Assembly: GCF_009856295.1 (NCBI RefSeq)
Contig: NZ_WMEU01000003.1
Span: 310,001-374,000 of the forward strand
Direction: 5' to 3'
Length of the DNA: 64,000 nt
Origin: Pontibacillus yanchengensis
GTDB taxonomy: Bacteria > Bacillota > Bacilli > Bacillales > BH030062
The notes under the pieces are model-generated. The model saw only the letters and a program-made list of their open reading frames with translations. It searched no databases and was not told the DNA's origin. This document shows positions 35,254 to 43,958 of this stretch, in pieces (positions within the stretch are counted from its first letter, which is position 1; every line of letters begins with the position of its first letter). The position numbers and the translations under genes were made by a program.

Positions 35254-36906
35254 ATGAGAAAGATGCAAATGATTGTAATTAGCTTCGTAATCCTTGCTTC
35301 ATTATTCGTATCTGTAGGGGAAGCAGATGCCGATGGAGTCACATGGAACGAATGGCAAGAACGGGTGGATGTCTCTGAAGGTAAGGAATGGAACATACAA
35401 TTCAATACGGAAATGGATCCATCAGCTTTTAATGACAACACAGTGTACATCATGAATGACAGAAGTCTTACGAAGCATGCAGTCTCAACAGAGCTTTCTG
35501 AAGACGGTAAAACACTGACGGTTAAGCCTGAAGGTGATTATGCACTTGCAGGTAACTACACTTTATATATTAAGCAGAACGTTACATCAGCTAAAGGCAA
35601 GAAAATGACACAATCTATTAAACTACCTTTCAAGGTTAAAGGCTATCAGGTTGCAAATATGAATGCCGTAGAAAGTTTCAATTTAGGCAATGCATATAAA
35701 ACAATCGATGAGGCCATATCTCATGCGAAGCAAAGTGACTCAGATGTGGTTTTGAAAAATGGAGAAGTTGTTTGGACACCTGAGGGGATGGTTACATCAA
35801 AAGGCTTTACAATCATCTATAGTGATCCAGCTACAACGCAAAGTAGTACGTATGTAAGTGGAAGTACAGAAATGAAGTACCTTGAAACATTGGGTGATTC
35901 CATTAAGGTGCAATTAGCTGACAGAGTTGGCTATGTAAAACCACAAAACATTCAATTGTTGCCAAAGAATTTTGTTCAAGGACAATCCTTCTATAAAAAT
36001 GTTGGAGGAGATCTTGTACACTATATTTATTACTATGGTCATTATGTTAGCTATACATACGGAAAAGCCCCGTCGTCTATGGCTGAAGGTGAAACAGTCC
36101 AAAGTTGGGATGGGAAAACCTTTAAAGGAGAAACGTACAAATTCTTCTCTGATTTAGATTTGCGTAGGCAATCTCACTATACTCCTGAAGAGATTAATGA
36201 GTATATTAAAGAAGCACGACCAAACAGTCCTCTAAATGGGTATGGAAAGATCTTTGTCAAAGCTCAGGAAGAGTTTAATGTAAATGCTCTTTACTTAATG
36301 GCCCATGCTATCCACGAAAGTGCCTGGGGTATGAGTAAAATCGCACAAGATAAAAACAATCTCTATGGACTGAACGCAACTGACGACAATCCATATGGTA
36401 ATGCAGATGAATTCAATTCATTTGAAGATAGTATTATGTATGCGGCCAAATATGTTTCGGAGAATTATTTGAACGAAAGCAATTGGAAAGCTAATGGAGA
36501 CTATCTTGGCAACAAAGCTGGTGGCATGAACGTTAAATATGCTTCCGATCCGTATTGGGGTCAAAAGATTGCAGGTTATATGTATCGAGCAGATGAATTG
36601 TTAGGTGAATTAGACCAAAAGCTTCTAAACCCTAACTATGAAATGCCAGAGAAGTATAAGAAAGAATACGATTGGGACGAAGAAAAATGTGAAGAAGAAA
36701 CGACTGACTCTTCTGCTGATGAGGAACAAACAGATACCGAAGCATCTGAAGATGAAGAAACATCAACTGATTCTTCTGATTGCGAAGACGAAGAAAGTAA
36801 CACAGAAGAAGATGGTTCAACAGATGAGGACACGACAGAAAATAGTACAGACGATTCCTCTTCCGATGAAAACACAACAGATGCTACTACTGAACAAACT
36901 AATTAA
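35254..36906 (+). CDS. Secreted GH73 endo-beta-N-acetylglucosaminidase with Ig-like domain and acidic tail
   Basis: 550 residues. Start ATG 35254, 9 nt after GGGGGAGGA; the frame extends upstream to 35143 but without a ribosome site. Signal peptide 1-27. Residues 30-130: SbsA/Big_5-like Ig domain (EWNIQFNTEMDPSAFNDNTVY). 130-240: two SH3-like/degenerate repeats. 330-455: LytD/LytG-type glucosaminidase domain with catalytic Glu355 in AHAIHESAWG and NNLYGLNA. The last 75 residues are almost only Glu, Asp, Ser and Thr, with two lone cysteines (KCEEE and DCEDE). It cuts the glycan backbone of peptidoglycan. Monocistronic with a strong terminator. Confidence 0.9.
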   Translation: MRKMQMIVISFVILASLFVSVGEADADGVTWNEWQERVDVSEGKEWNIQFNTEMDPSAFNDNTVYIMNDRSLTKHAVSTELSEDGKTLTVKPEGDYALAGNYTLYIKQNVTSAKGKKMTQSIKLPFKVKGYQVANMNAVESFNLGNAYKTIDEAISHAKQSDSDVVLKNGEVVWTPEGMVTSKGFTIIYSDPATTQSSTYVSGSTEMKYLETLGDSIKVQLADRVGYVKPQNIQLLPKNFVQGQSFYKNVGGDLVHYIYYYGHYVSYTYGKAPSSMAEGETVQSWDGKTFKGETYKFFSDLDLRRQSHYTPEEINEYIKEARPNSPLNGYGKIFVKAQEEFNVNALYLMAHAIHESAWGMSKIAQDKNNLYGLNATDDNPYGNADEFNSFEDSIMYAAKYVSENYLNESNWKANGDYLGNKAGGMNVKYASDPYWGQKIAGYMYRADELLGELDQKLLNPNYEMPEKYKKEYDWDEEKCEEETTDSSADEEQTDTEASEDEETSTDSSDCEDEESNTEEDGSTDEDTTENSTDDSSSDENTTDATTEQTN

Positions 36907-36912
36907 AAGAAG

Positions 36913-36956
36913 AAAAAGCGGTAGAACCTCTAGTGAGGCTCTACCGCTTTTGTTTT
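36913..36956 (+). terminator. Terminator after the glucosaminidase gene
   Basis: AAAAGCGGTAGAaCCTC / GAGGcTCTACCGCTTTT, a 16-pair stem with a 4-nt loop (one mismatch) and a T-rich tail. Confidence 0.92.
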
Positions 36957-37067
36957 GAGCTCCTTACGATAAGTCAACATCGAATCGCTACCGCTCTTCG
37001 TGTTTCCTTTATCTCATACGGAGCCGTCCAGTTTGTACGTCGCTAACCGTGCGCTTGCGCTTTTGTT
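36957..37067 (+). repeat. Intergenic repeat A, copy 4 (left end missing)
   Basis: Starts inside the element at CTCCTTACGATAAGTCAACA, continues with CGAATCGCTACCGCTCTTCG and TTTATCTCATACGGAGCCGT, and ends GTCGCTAACCGTGCGCTTGC. Confidence 0.85.
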
Positions 37068-37071
37068 TGAT

Positions 37072-37190
37072 GTCCAGCTCCAGCGCCTACCCCCTCGGGG
37101 TCTTAAGCAAATCCTCTCTGTGGCAAGAACCGCCACGACGAGGCTTTGCTTAAGCCTGTCGGGGGTGAACGAGGCGCTTGCGCTTTTCTT
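37072..37190 (+). repeat. Intergenic repeat A, copy 5 (long-hairpin variant)
   Basis: Shares only the ends with other copies (GTCCAGCTCCAGCGCC ... AGGCGCTTGCGCTTTT). The 119-bp unit folds on itself: AGCGCCT with AGGCGCT, CCCCC with GGGGG, CTTAAGCAAA with TTTGCTTAAG, GTGGC with GCCAC. It ends 2 bp before the stop codon of the convergent LCP gene, so it may also end that transcript. Confidence 0.8.
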
Positions 37191-37192
37191 GT

Positions 37193-38242
37193 TTACATCG
37201 GGTCTTCTTGTGTTTGGTTGGTTTCGTCATCATCTGCGTAATTACTTACATCATCACTATTCTCATCATTTTGACCTGGTGATTGATACAAGTTTAAGTG
37301 AGTTTGAAGAGAAGTTCGTATATTTCTTAGGCTGTCATCTTTAAGCATGTAATAGTATAGGCCATCATCTAAAAATTCCCCTTCACCCTCTAATTGCATC
37401 GTATCAAAAGTGATGTTGTTTCGGTTTAATACGTATTCCTTCAATGCCATCATTTCCTCGAAGTCCATGTTGGTTTTCATGTTTTGTCCGATCGAATCGA
37501 TGACGGATCCATATTTATTTATGGAAGAAGGGTTAGAGGCTTTGTTAAATATCGCCTTCATTAAATCCATTTGACGTTGGCCTCGCTCTAAATCACTATC
37601 GTATTTACGTGTCCGAGCTAATGCTAGAGCTTCTTCACCATTTAACTTTTGGAACCCTTTTTCTAGTTTAATGGCATTATCCACATCATTACTATTTTGT
37701 TCTTTTAAGTCAAAAGGAACTTCGGCGCTAATACCATCTAACGCATTAACCGTTTCAATGAAAGCATTGAAATTGAGGCGAACATAATAATCGACAGGAA
37801 TGTTAAACATATTTTCAACAGCTGCCACCGATGCATCAACTCCGCCAAAAGCGTGAGCATGTGTGATTTTGTCTTTATATCCTTCAGTTGGAAGGTACAC
37901 GTAAGAATCGCGAGGGATACTGACTAGTTTCATGGATTTCTCTTCTTCATTTAGCGTAGCTAGTACTAAAGCGTCTGATAATGGATTTTCTTTGTTGCGT
38001 TTTTCACTATTATCCACACCTAGGAACAGAATGGAAATGTTATCGTAGTTTGGATCGACAACTTTTGTTCGCTTCTGCGATTTTTGACCTCGTTCTAACT
38101 CTTTTTGAGCTTCTTGTGTTATTTTTTCTGCTTTTTTGGTTAAATATGCTCCATATCCTGTTGCAGCCCCTGCAGCTCCTAAGAAAAGTATGAGGAGGAA
38201 CCAGAGAACCAGTTTTCTCTTGGATGTTTTCCTTCGTTTCAT
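37193..38242 (-). CDS. LCP (LytR-CpsA-Psr) glycopolymer ligase, TagTUV-like
   Basis: 349 residues. Short basic cytoplasmic tail, one membrane helix (residues 11-31), outer LCP domain (70-300), and an acidic C-terminal tail (DDVSNYADDDETNQTQED). The active-site features are intact: ILFLGVDNSE, LVSIPRDSYVYLP and ARTRKYDSDLERGQRQMDLM with the polyprenyl-phosphate-binding arginines. Such enzymes move teichoic acids from the lipid carrier to peptidoglycan, consistent with nearby tagO. It is cotranscribed with yvyE (4-bp gap). AAAGGAG precedes ATG. It corresponds in position to lytR of B. subtilis. Confidence 0.93.
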   Translation of the reverse strand: MKRRKTSKRKLVLWFLLILFLGAAGAATGYGAYLTKKAEKITQEAQKELERGQKSQKRTKVVDPNYDNISILFLGVDNSEKRNKENPLSDALVLATLNEEEKSMKLVSIPRDSYVYLPTEGYKDKITHAHAFGGVDASVAAVENMFNIPVDYYVRLNFNAFIETVNALDGISAEVPFDLKEQNSNDVDNAIKLEKGFQKLNGEEALALARTRKYDSDLERGQRQMDLMKAIFNKASNPSSINKYGSVIDSIGQNMKTNMDFEEMMALKEYVLNRNNITFDTMQLEGEGEFLDDGLYYYMLKDDSLRNIRTSLQTHLNLYQSPGQNDENSDDVSNYADDDETNQTQEDPM

Positions 38243-38246
38243 TTTC

Positions 38247-38900
38247 TTATTCTCCTTTTTGATCAGGCGTCACATCTATTTCCATATACGAAACATCGCC
38301 AGAAGTAATGGTAGCTTGATCACTCGTTAAATCGACTATCCATGAGGAGAAAACATCTTCCTTTCCTTCTTCTACATATACTTCTATTTCCACATGTTCA
38401 AGGTATTCAATCTTTTTAATGGTATATGTACTAGAACGAAGCTCATTTTCTAGTTTCCCAAGGAGAGAATAGTCAGCAGTCACTTTCATGGTTCTCATTA
38501 ACTGCCTTTTTACGATTCCCGTTGTTTGCAATGCCTCTGATGTAGTGCTCGAATAAGCCCTTATAAGCCCTCCTGCACCCAGTTTAATCCCACCAAAGTA
38601 GCGGGTAACGACTACTACGGTGTCTTTTAGTTCTTTTTGCTTTAGGACATTTAGAATAGGTACTCCTGCCGTCCCACTTGGTTCTCCGTCATCATGAGCT
38701 TTTTGAATTTGATCATGTTCTCCTATCATATAGGCTGAACAATTATGCGTTGCATCATGATGCTTTTTTTTAATTTGTTGAATAAACTCTTTCGCTTCTT
38801 CTTCTGATTCTGCACGAGTTACATACCCAATGAAACGCGATTTTTGAATGATGATCTGTTCGGAACCGTCTCCACGTACGGTGAAATAAGTATTTAGCAT
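38247..38900 (-). CDS. yvyE: YigZ/IMPACT family protein YvyE
   Basis: 217 residues, cytoplasmic. The IMPACT domain has the signature KHHDATHNCSAYMIGE, DDGEPSGTAGVPIL and VTRYFGGIKLGAGGLIRAYS, followed by a DUF1949-type C-terminal domain. The biochemical role is unsettled (a link to translation has been proposed for the family). TAGGAGG lies before ATG. Position between LCP/lytR-type gene and degS is as in B. subtilis. Confidence 0.93.
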   Translation of the reverse strand: MLNTYFTVRGDGSEQIIIQKSRFIGYVTRAESEEEAKEFIQQIKKKHHDATHNCSAYMIGEHDQIQKAHDDGEPSGTAGVPILNVLKQKELKDTVVVVTRYFGGIKLGAGGLIRAYSSTTSEALQTTGIVKRQLMRTMKVTADYSLLGKLENELRSSTYTIKKIEYLEHVEIEVYVEEGKEDVFSSWIVDLTSDQATITSGDVSYMEIDVTPDQKGE

Positions 38901-39169
38901 GTTGCAATTAACCTCCTAAAACTTCATTATAAAGGTGTAAGAAATATTCGGCAATTCCATTCTAAAGGATGTGTACATAGTTATGGAAAAAATGTCCAAA
39001 ACACGGAATGGGTGCCTCTCGGTCTAGAGATGATTTTGTTGTATCCATCTTTTTTCACTTTTAGGTTATGTTAAAGATTAGCTTTTTTTGATTTTTATAG
39101 GGAAAACCCCCACAAATATGAGTAGGAAGAACGAATGATTATTTGAACATAGTTGGAGGAGACGTTCGT

Positions 39170-40312
39170 ATGGCGGAGAACAAAATTGGTGAAAAAGCAC
39201 TTGATTCCATCATCGGTGAGATGATTGACACCGTTACAAATAGTAAGGATGAAATCTTTGAAATTGGTGAGCAATCTCGCACAGAATTTGAACAATTAAA
39301 CACAGAGTTGAAAGAAACGAAAACACAAGTCGTCGAAATCATTGATGAAGGCGATAAACTAGAACGACAAGTTCGGTTCTCACGGATGAGACTCTCAGAA
39401 GTTAGTAAACACTTCGACAAATATTCAGAGGGTCAAATACGTGAGGTGTATGAACAAACACACCAACTCCAAATGCAACTCTCTGTGAAACGTGAACAGG
39501 AAAAACAGTTACGGGAAAAACGAGATGACCTAGAACAGCGATTGCGCCGATTAGAAGAAACTGTGGAACGAGCAGATGCGCTCGGCGGTAAAATATCGGT
39601 CGTGCTTAATTACCTAAACAAGGATTTCCGACAAGTATCGGAAACGCTTGAGGATGCACGTGAAAAGCAAGCGTTCGGTCTTCAGATTATCGAAGCTCAA
39701 GAGGAGGAGCGTAGACGGCTTTCCAGGGAAATTCATGATGGACCTGCCCAAATGCTCGCCAATGTGATGCTGCGATCTGAGCTTGTTGACCGTACCTTTC
39801 GGGAACGTGGTGTTGATGAAGCCATTAAGGAAATCAAAGATGTACGTAAAATGGTCCGTTCTGCCCTCTATGAGGTCCGCAGAATCATCTATGATTTAAG
39901 GCCGATGGCGCTAGACGATTTAGGTTTAGTACCAACACTAAAAAAATACTTAGCAACAATCGAAGAGTATAATACGGATTTAGAAATCCAGTTTACGTCT
40001 CACGGGGAAGAAAAACGTCTTGACTCTAAATATGAAGTTGCCTTATTCCGACTTGTACAGGAAGCAACACAAAACGCAGTAAAACATTCAGAGGCAAAAC
40101 TTATACATGTAAATTTCGAATTAACTCGTAATGCTGTAAATATTGTCGTGAAGGATCATGGGAAAGGCTTTGATACTAGTCGGAAGAAAGAAAAATCCTT
40201 TGGACTCGTTGGCATGAAAGAACGAGTGGAAATGTTAGAAGGAGAATTGAGTATTGATTCTGAAATAGGACAAGGCACTGTTATCATGATTCAAGTCCCA
40301 CTTAATAAGTAG
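39170..40312 (+). CDS. degS: Sensor histidine kinase DegS
   Basis: Cytoplasmic kinase of the DegS-DegU system, which controls degradative exoenzymes, competence, motility and biofilm genes. 380 residues without membrane segments: a long coiled-coil sensor (about 1-175), then DHp with His189 in SREIHDGPAQM (the same number as in B. subtilis) and an HATPase_c domain (EATQNAVKHS, DHGKGFD, GLVGMKERVEMLEG). Start ATG 39170 with GGAGGA 9 nt upstream; an in-frame TTG at 39143 precedes the ribosome site. Confidence 0.97.
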   Translation: MAENKIGEKALDSIIGEMIDTVTNSKDEIFEIGEQSRTEFEQLNTELKETKTQVVEIIDEGDKLERQVRFSRMRLSEVSKHFDKYSEGQIREVYEQTHQLQMQLSVKREQEKQLREKRDDLEQRLRRLEETVERADALGGKISVVLNYLNKDFRQVSETLEDAREKQAFGLQIIEAQEEERRRLSREIHDGPAQMLANVMLRSELVDRTFRERGVDEAIKEIKDVRKMVRSALYEVRRIIYDLRPMALDDLGLVPTLKKYLATIEEYNTDLEIQFTSHGEEKRLDSKYEVALFRLVQEATQNAVKHSEAKLIHVNFELTRNAVNIVVKDHGKGFDTSRKKEKSFGLVGMKERVEMLEGELSIDSEIGQGTVIMIQVPLNK

Positions 40313-40522
40313 TAGAAAATGTAAATACTATTATCTAGTTCCTGTTTATATTATAATAGTATTAATAGAGGATAATAGCGACTTTAGGTTGCCTACCAAA
40401 CGCCTACTTGTCGTAATGGTAAGGATGTACGACTCAGATATAAAGAGAGCATTTTAGGGGATTAAAAAAATAACTCATTGACTGAACTGTGGAATTATTT
40501 GGATATGGGAGGACTCTAAGCC

Positions 40523-41209
40523 ATGACCACTAGAATTGTATTAATTGATGACCATAAATTATTCCGTGAAGGTGTAAAGCGGATTCTTGAATTTGAACCA
40601 ACCTTCAACGTCGTAGCTGAAGGTGATGATGGTAATTCTGCAGAGCAATTAGTAGAAGAACATAATCCTGATGTAGTACTAATGGATATCAACATGCCTC
40701 AAGTAAATGGGGTACAAGCTACTTCAGAACTAATCAACGAGTTTCCAGATTTAAAAGTAATTATTTTATCTATCCATGACGATGAAAACTATGTGACACA
40801 TGCCCTTAAAACGGGCGCCCAAGGTTATCTGCTGAAGGAAATGGACTCTGACGCATTAATTGAAGCGATTAAAGTCGTAAGTGAAGGTGGATCTTATCTT
40901 CATCCAAAAGTTACGCATAACCTTGTAAGAGAATATCGCCGTCTAGCAGAAGATGGTGGCGGTGGCACAGCTCAAGCAAGCAAAACGATTGAGTATCGTA
41001 AGCCACTTCATCTGCTAACACGCCGAGAATGTGAAGTATTACAACTTCTTGCTGATGGAAAGAGCAACCGAGGCGTTGCAGAAGCATTGTTCATTAGTGA
41101 GAAAACCGTCAAGAACCACGTAAGTAACATTCTACAAAAAATGAACGTAAATGATCGTACCCAGGCTGTTGTAACAGCTATCAAAAATGGTTGGGTCGAA
41201 GTTTTATAA
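40523..41209 (+). CDS. degU: Response regulator DegU
   Basis: 228 residues. Receiver domain with phospho-acceptor Asp55 in [10 protein letters not shown] and Lys in SIHDDENYV... GYLLKEM; C-terminal LuxR/NarL helix-turn-helix ([35 protein letters not shown], seen in residues ~165-200). Partner of DegS. The 210-bp gap to degS leaves room for a separate degU promoter, as in B. subtilis. GGGAGGA before ATG; terminator after. Confidence 0.97.
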   Translation: MTTRIVLIDDHKLFREGVKRILEFEPTFNVVAEGDDGNSAEQLVEEHNPDVVLMDINMPQVNGVQATSELINEFPDLKVIILSIHDDENYVTHALKTGAQGYLLKEMDSDALIEAIKVVSEGGSYLHPKVTHNLVREYRRLAEDGGGGTAQASKTIEYRKPLHLLTRRECEVLQLLADGKSNRGVAEALFISEKTVKNHVSNILQKMNVNDRTQAVVTAIKNGWVEVL

Positions 41210-41225
41210 AATGGTCGAATGAGCT

Positions 41226-41258
41226 AGCTCTGGAATGGAAGACATTCTAGAGCTTTTT
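41226..41258 (+). terminator. Terminator after degU
   Basis: AGCTCTgGAATG / CATTCtAGAGCT stem, 5-nt loop, then TTTTT. Confidence 0.85.
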
Positions 41259-41289
41259 ATATTTTTTGGGGGAGTCTTACTTCAACCCC

Positions 41290-41418
41290 GTCCAGTTCCA
41301 GCGATTAGCGAGTAGCAAACTTCCTGCTCCTCCTTACGATAAGTCAACATCGCGCCAACAGTCCACGTTCTGTAGGCCGAGCATATACGTCGCTAAGCGG
41401 GCGCCCTGAGCTTTTCTT
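41290..41418 (+). repeat. Intergenic repeat A, copy 6
   Basis: GTCCAGTTCCAGCGATTAGC at the left, CTCCTTACGATAAGTCAACA inside, a shortened middle, and ATACGTCGCTAAGCGGGCGC at the right. Occupies most of the gap between degU and the degV gene. Confidence 0.8.
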
Positions 41419-41526
41419 TCAAATTGAAGGGTGCATTCTCTATCACCTTCATGTAAAATTAGATATATGTTTACATAATTTTTCATCACTTGATGATTAG
41501 TTGAATAAGTAAGGGAGTACGATACG

Positions 41527-42369
41527 ATGAAGACAGCGATTCTAACAGATAGTACAGCTTATATACCATCCAATCTACGGGAACGCTGGAATATCCATAT
41601 GGTCCCACTTAATGTATTGATAAAAAACGAGAGCTATCGTGAAGAAATAGATCTAACGGCAGATGACTTTTATGATATGGTTCGTGGTGATGAGGAACTA
41701 CCGAAAACCTCGCAGCCTTCTATTGGTGTGATTACGGAAAAGTTGGAGGAACTCTCCCGTGACTACGATGCTGTTGTCGCCATTCACTTGTCTAGTGGAA
41801 TTAGTGGAACCTATCAAGCTACCATAACTGCAGCAGATATGGTGAACGGGCTCGAGGTTCATGTATTCGATTCCGAAATTAGTTGCATGGTGCAAGGGTT
41901 TTATGCACAAGAAGCAGCGGAAATGGCTAACCAAGGTGAAACACCAGAACAAATTATTGAACGACTGAAACATATGAAAACATCCGTCCAAGCCTATTTT
42001 ATGGTGGATAACTTATCTCACTTGCACAGAGGTGGACGCTTAAGTGGCGCCCAGGCAATTGTCGGGAGCCTTCTACAAGTGAAGCCCGTTCTTCATTTTG
42101 TTGACACGAAAATAGTGCCATTCGAAAAAATACGCACAAGCAAAAAGGCAATCAAACGCGTGAAAGGCTTGTTTGAAGAAGTTGCCGAACAAGGTGAACC
42201 AATGCGCGCCACCATTATCCACGCGAATCGAAAAGAAGAAGCCGAAACAATCATGAACGAGCTACAGGATAAATATCCACACGTAGACTTTGTCTTAAGC
42301 TACTTTGGTCCCGTTATTGGGACCCATCTTGGCGAGGGCGCTCTTGGTATTGGTTGGTATAAGAAATAA
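41527..42369 (+). CDS. DegV family fatty-acid-binding protein (YviA)
   Basis: 280 residues, cytoplasmic. DegV-fold motifs are ILTDSTAYIP, TSQPSIGVITEKLEEL, HLSSGISGTYQA, and GRLSGAQAIVGSLLQVKPVLHF, with the C-terminal GPVIGTHLGEGALGIGW. DegV/FakB-like proteins hold a fatty acid; FakB types present it to the kinase FakA. Its place after degSU is conserved. AAGGGAG before ATG. Confidence 0.94.
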   Translation: MKTAILTDSTAYIPSNLRERWNIHMVPLNVLIKNESYREEIDLTADDFYDMVRGDEELPKTSQPSIGVITEKLEELSRDYDAVVAIHLSSGISGTYQATITAADMVNGLEVHVFDSEISCMVQGFYAQEAAEMANQGETPEQIIERLKHMKTSVQAYFMVDNLSHLHRGGRLSGAQAIVGSLLQVKPVLHFVDTKIVPFEKIRTSKKAIKRVKGLFEEVAEQGEPMRATIIHANRKEEAETIMNELQDKYPHVDFVLSYFGPVIGTHLGEGALGIGWYKK

Positions 42370-42378
42370 CGCTCTAGA

Positions 42379-42410
42379 ACGTCATGCAGGAAGTAAGGCA
42401 TGGCGTTTTT
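42379..42410 (+). terminator. Terminator after the degV gene
   Basis: ACGTCATGC/GCATGGCGT stem (one G-U) with a 10-nt loop, then TTTTT. Confidence 0.7.
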
Positions 42411-42424
42411 GCTTCAGCGACAGG

Positions 42425-42530
42425 CGGGAGTTGCGGATATATTTTCGTGCTCGCTGAGTAGAGTCGCCGATATAGTGTATTTCTCGCAGATATATCAACT
42501 AAACTTGCGGATATCCCTCAACCTCAAAAC
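42425..42530. repeat. Short degenerate repeats C
   Basis: TTGCGGATATATTTTCGTGC, GTCGCCGATATAGTG, CGCAGATATATCAAC and TTGCGGATATCCC words, the same family as 8150-8300. Confidence 0.55.
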
Positions 42531-42550
42531 CTCATAAAGGAGTCAAACTC

Positions 42551-43957
42551 ATGAAAGCTACTCTATTCCCCTCGTCTTTTGACTGGATGCCCTCTCCGTT
42601 ATCCTCAGTATCTTCCCATCATTCTCCTAAACTAGCAGGCCGTCTTTGGCTAGAAGCAAATCTCTCATTATCACAAGAAGAAAAAGTTGAACTCATCGAA
42701 AAAGGGCTTTTAACCCGTGTTCCTGCACTAGAATCGAATTGGTGGGGAAGGCGCTGTCGTCGTTGTGGAAATACAACGGAACGTTTGATTGTTCCGTGGC
42801 CGTGTGGGTGTGGACAAAAATGCCATTACTGCCGAAGTTGTATTGAAATGGGCCGAATTGCTAGTTGTACGTCGTTTTTATTGTGGACAGGAGCAGAACC
42901 TGATTGGCACCAGCATGTGGATGCTTGTGCATGGACGGGACAATTGACGCCTTTTCAAAAACAAGGAGCGAATCGTATCGTGGATACTGTGGAGAACAAC
43001 GGCCGTTTACTCGTCTGGGCTGTGTGTGGTGCAGGGAAAACGGAGATGCTGTTTCCTGGTTTGGAGCGAGCATTGGCGCTAGGTCGTCGGATTTGCCTTG
43101 CCACACCTCGAGCTGATGTGGTTCGAGAACTAAAGCCGCGCCTGCAACAAGCTTTTCCACATGTGGATATCGCTGCGCTTTATGGCGGAAGTGACGATGT
43201 GGATGACGGCGCCCAATTCATTATCGCAACAACTCATCAACTGTTAAAGTATGCAAGAGCCTTTGACGTGATGATCATTGATGAGGTCGATGCCTTTCCG
43301 TATCACTCCGATCCGAAACTCCATTTTGCTGCAGCTCGCTCATTAAAAAGAACTGCTTCGCTCATTTACTTAACAGCAACACCTCGCTTCTCTCTTAAAG
43401 TCTCTTCTTATGTAAAAAAACTCCCTACAGTGTTTGTTCCTGAACGATACCATGGCCATCCTTTGCCAATACCTCGGTTCTTAGCTGCCTTTGATACAAA
43501 GGCTTCTTTTCAAAAAAAACAACTTCCAAAAGCATTCCAGGTGTGGCTTCATAACAAGAAAACAGAGAAGCGTCGCGTCATCGTCTTTGTCCCTACGATT
43601 GAACTGGCCGAGACGATGACTAATATGGTGGAAGAGGCTGTGTATGTTCATAGTGAAGATGCTGAACGAAAAGAAAAAGTGCAGCGCTTTCGCGATAAGG
43701 AGATTTCCTTGCTAATCACAACGACGATTTTGGAGCGGGGCGTGACGTTTCCTTCTATCGATGTGGCTGTGATCGACGCAGGTCACCAGGTGTTTGATGA
43801 AGCGGCTTTGGTGCAAATCGCTGGTCGAGCGGGTCGGAGTGCCGATGATCCAAATGGGGATGTTGTCTTTTTTCATAATGGTAAAAGTAGCGCAATGGTC
43901 CGTGCACGTGAAGCGATTCAAGACATGAATAGAAGAGCACGAAAGGAGAGGAGGTAA
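42551..43957 (+). CDS. comFA: Competence helicase ComFA
   Basis: 468 residues. N-terminal zinc module with four Cys pairs (CRRCG, CGCGQKCHYCRSC), then a DEAD-like ATPase: Walker A VCGAGKTEM, IIDEVDAFP, LTATPR, and motif VI QIAGRAGRS. ComFA drives uptake of transforming single-stranded DNA through the ComEC channel. AAAGGAG before ATG. comFC follows after 1 bp; comFB, which lies between them in B. subtilis, is absent. Confidence 0.96.
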   Translation: MKATLFPSSFDWMPSPLSSVSSHHSPKLAGRLWLEANLSLSQEEKVELIEKGLLTRVPALESNWWGRRCRRCGNTTERLIVPWPCGCGQKCHYCRSCIEMGRIASCTSFLLWTGAEPDWHQHVDACAWTGQLTPFQKQGANRIVDTVENNGRLLVWAVCGAGKTEMLFPGLERALALGRRICLATPRADVVRELKPRLQQAFPHVDIAALYGGSDDVDDGAQFIIATTHQLLKYARAFDVMIIDEVDAFPYHSDPKLHFAAARSLKRTASLIYLTATPRFSLKVSSYVKKLPTVFVPERYHGHPLPIPRFLAAFDTKASFQKKQLPKAFQVWLHNKKTEKRRVIVFVPTIELAETMTNMVEEAVYVHSEDAERKEKVQRFRDKEISLLITTTILERGVTFPSIDVAVIDAGHQVFDEAALVQIAGRAGRSADDPNGDVVFFHNGKSSAMVRAREAIQDMNRRARKERR

Positions 43958-43958
43958 G

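Noticed and set aside
36632..36958. Overlapping frames in the 3' part of the glucosaminidase gene
   Set aside because: They are shadows of the low-complexity GAA/GAC/TCT codons of the acidic tail.
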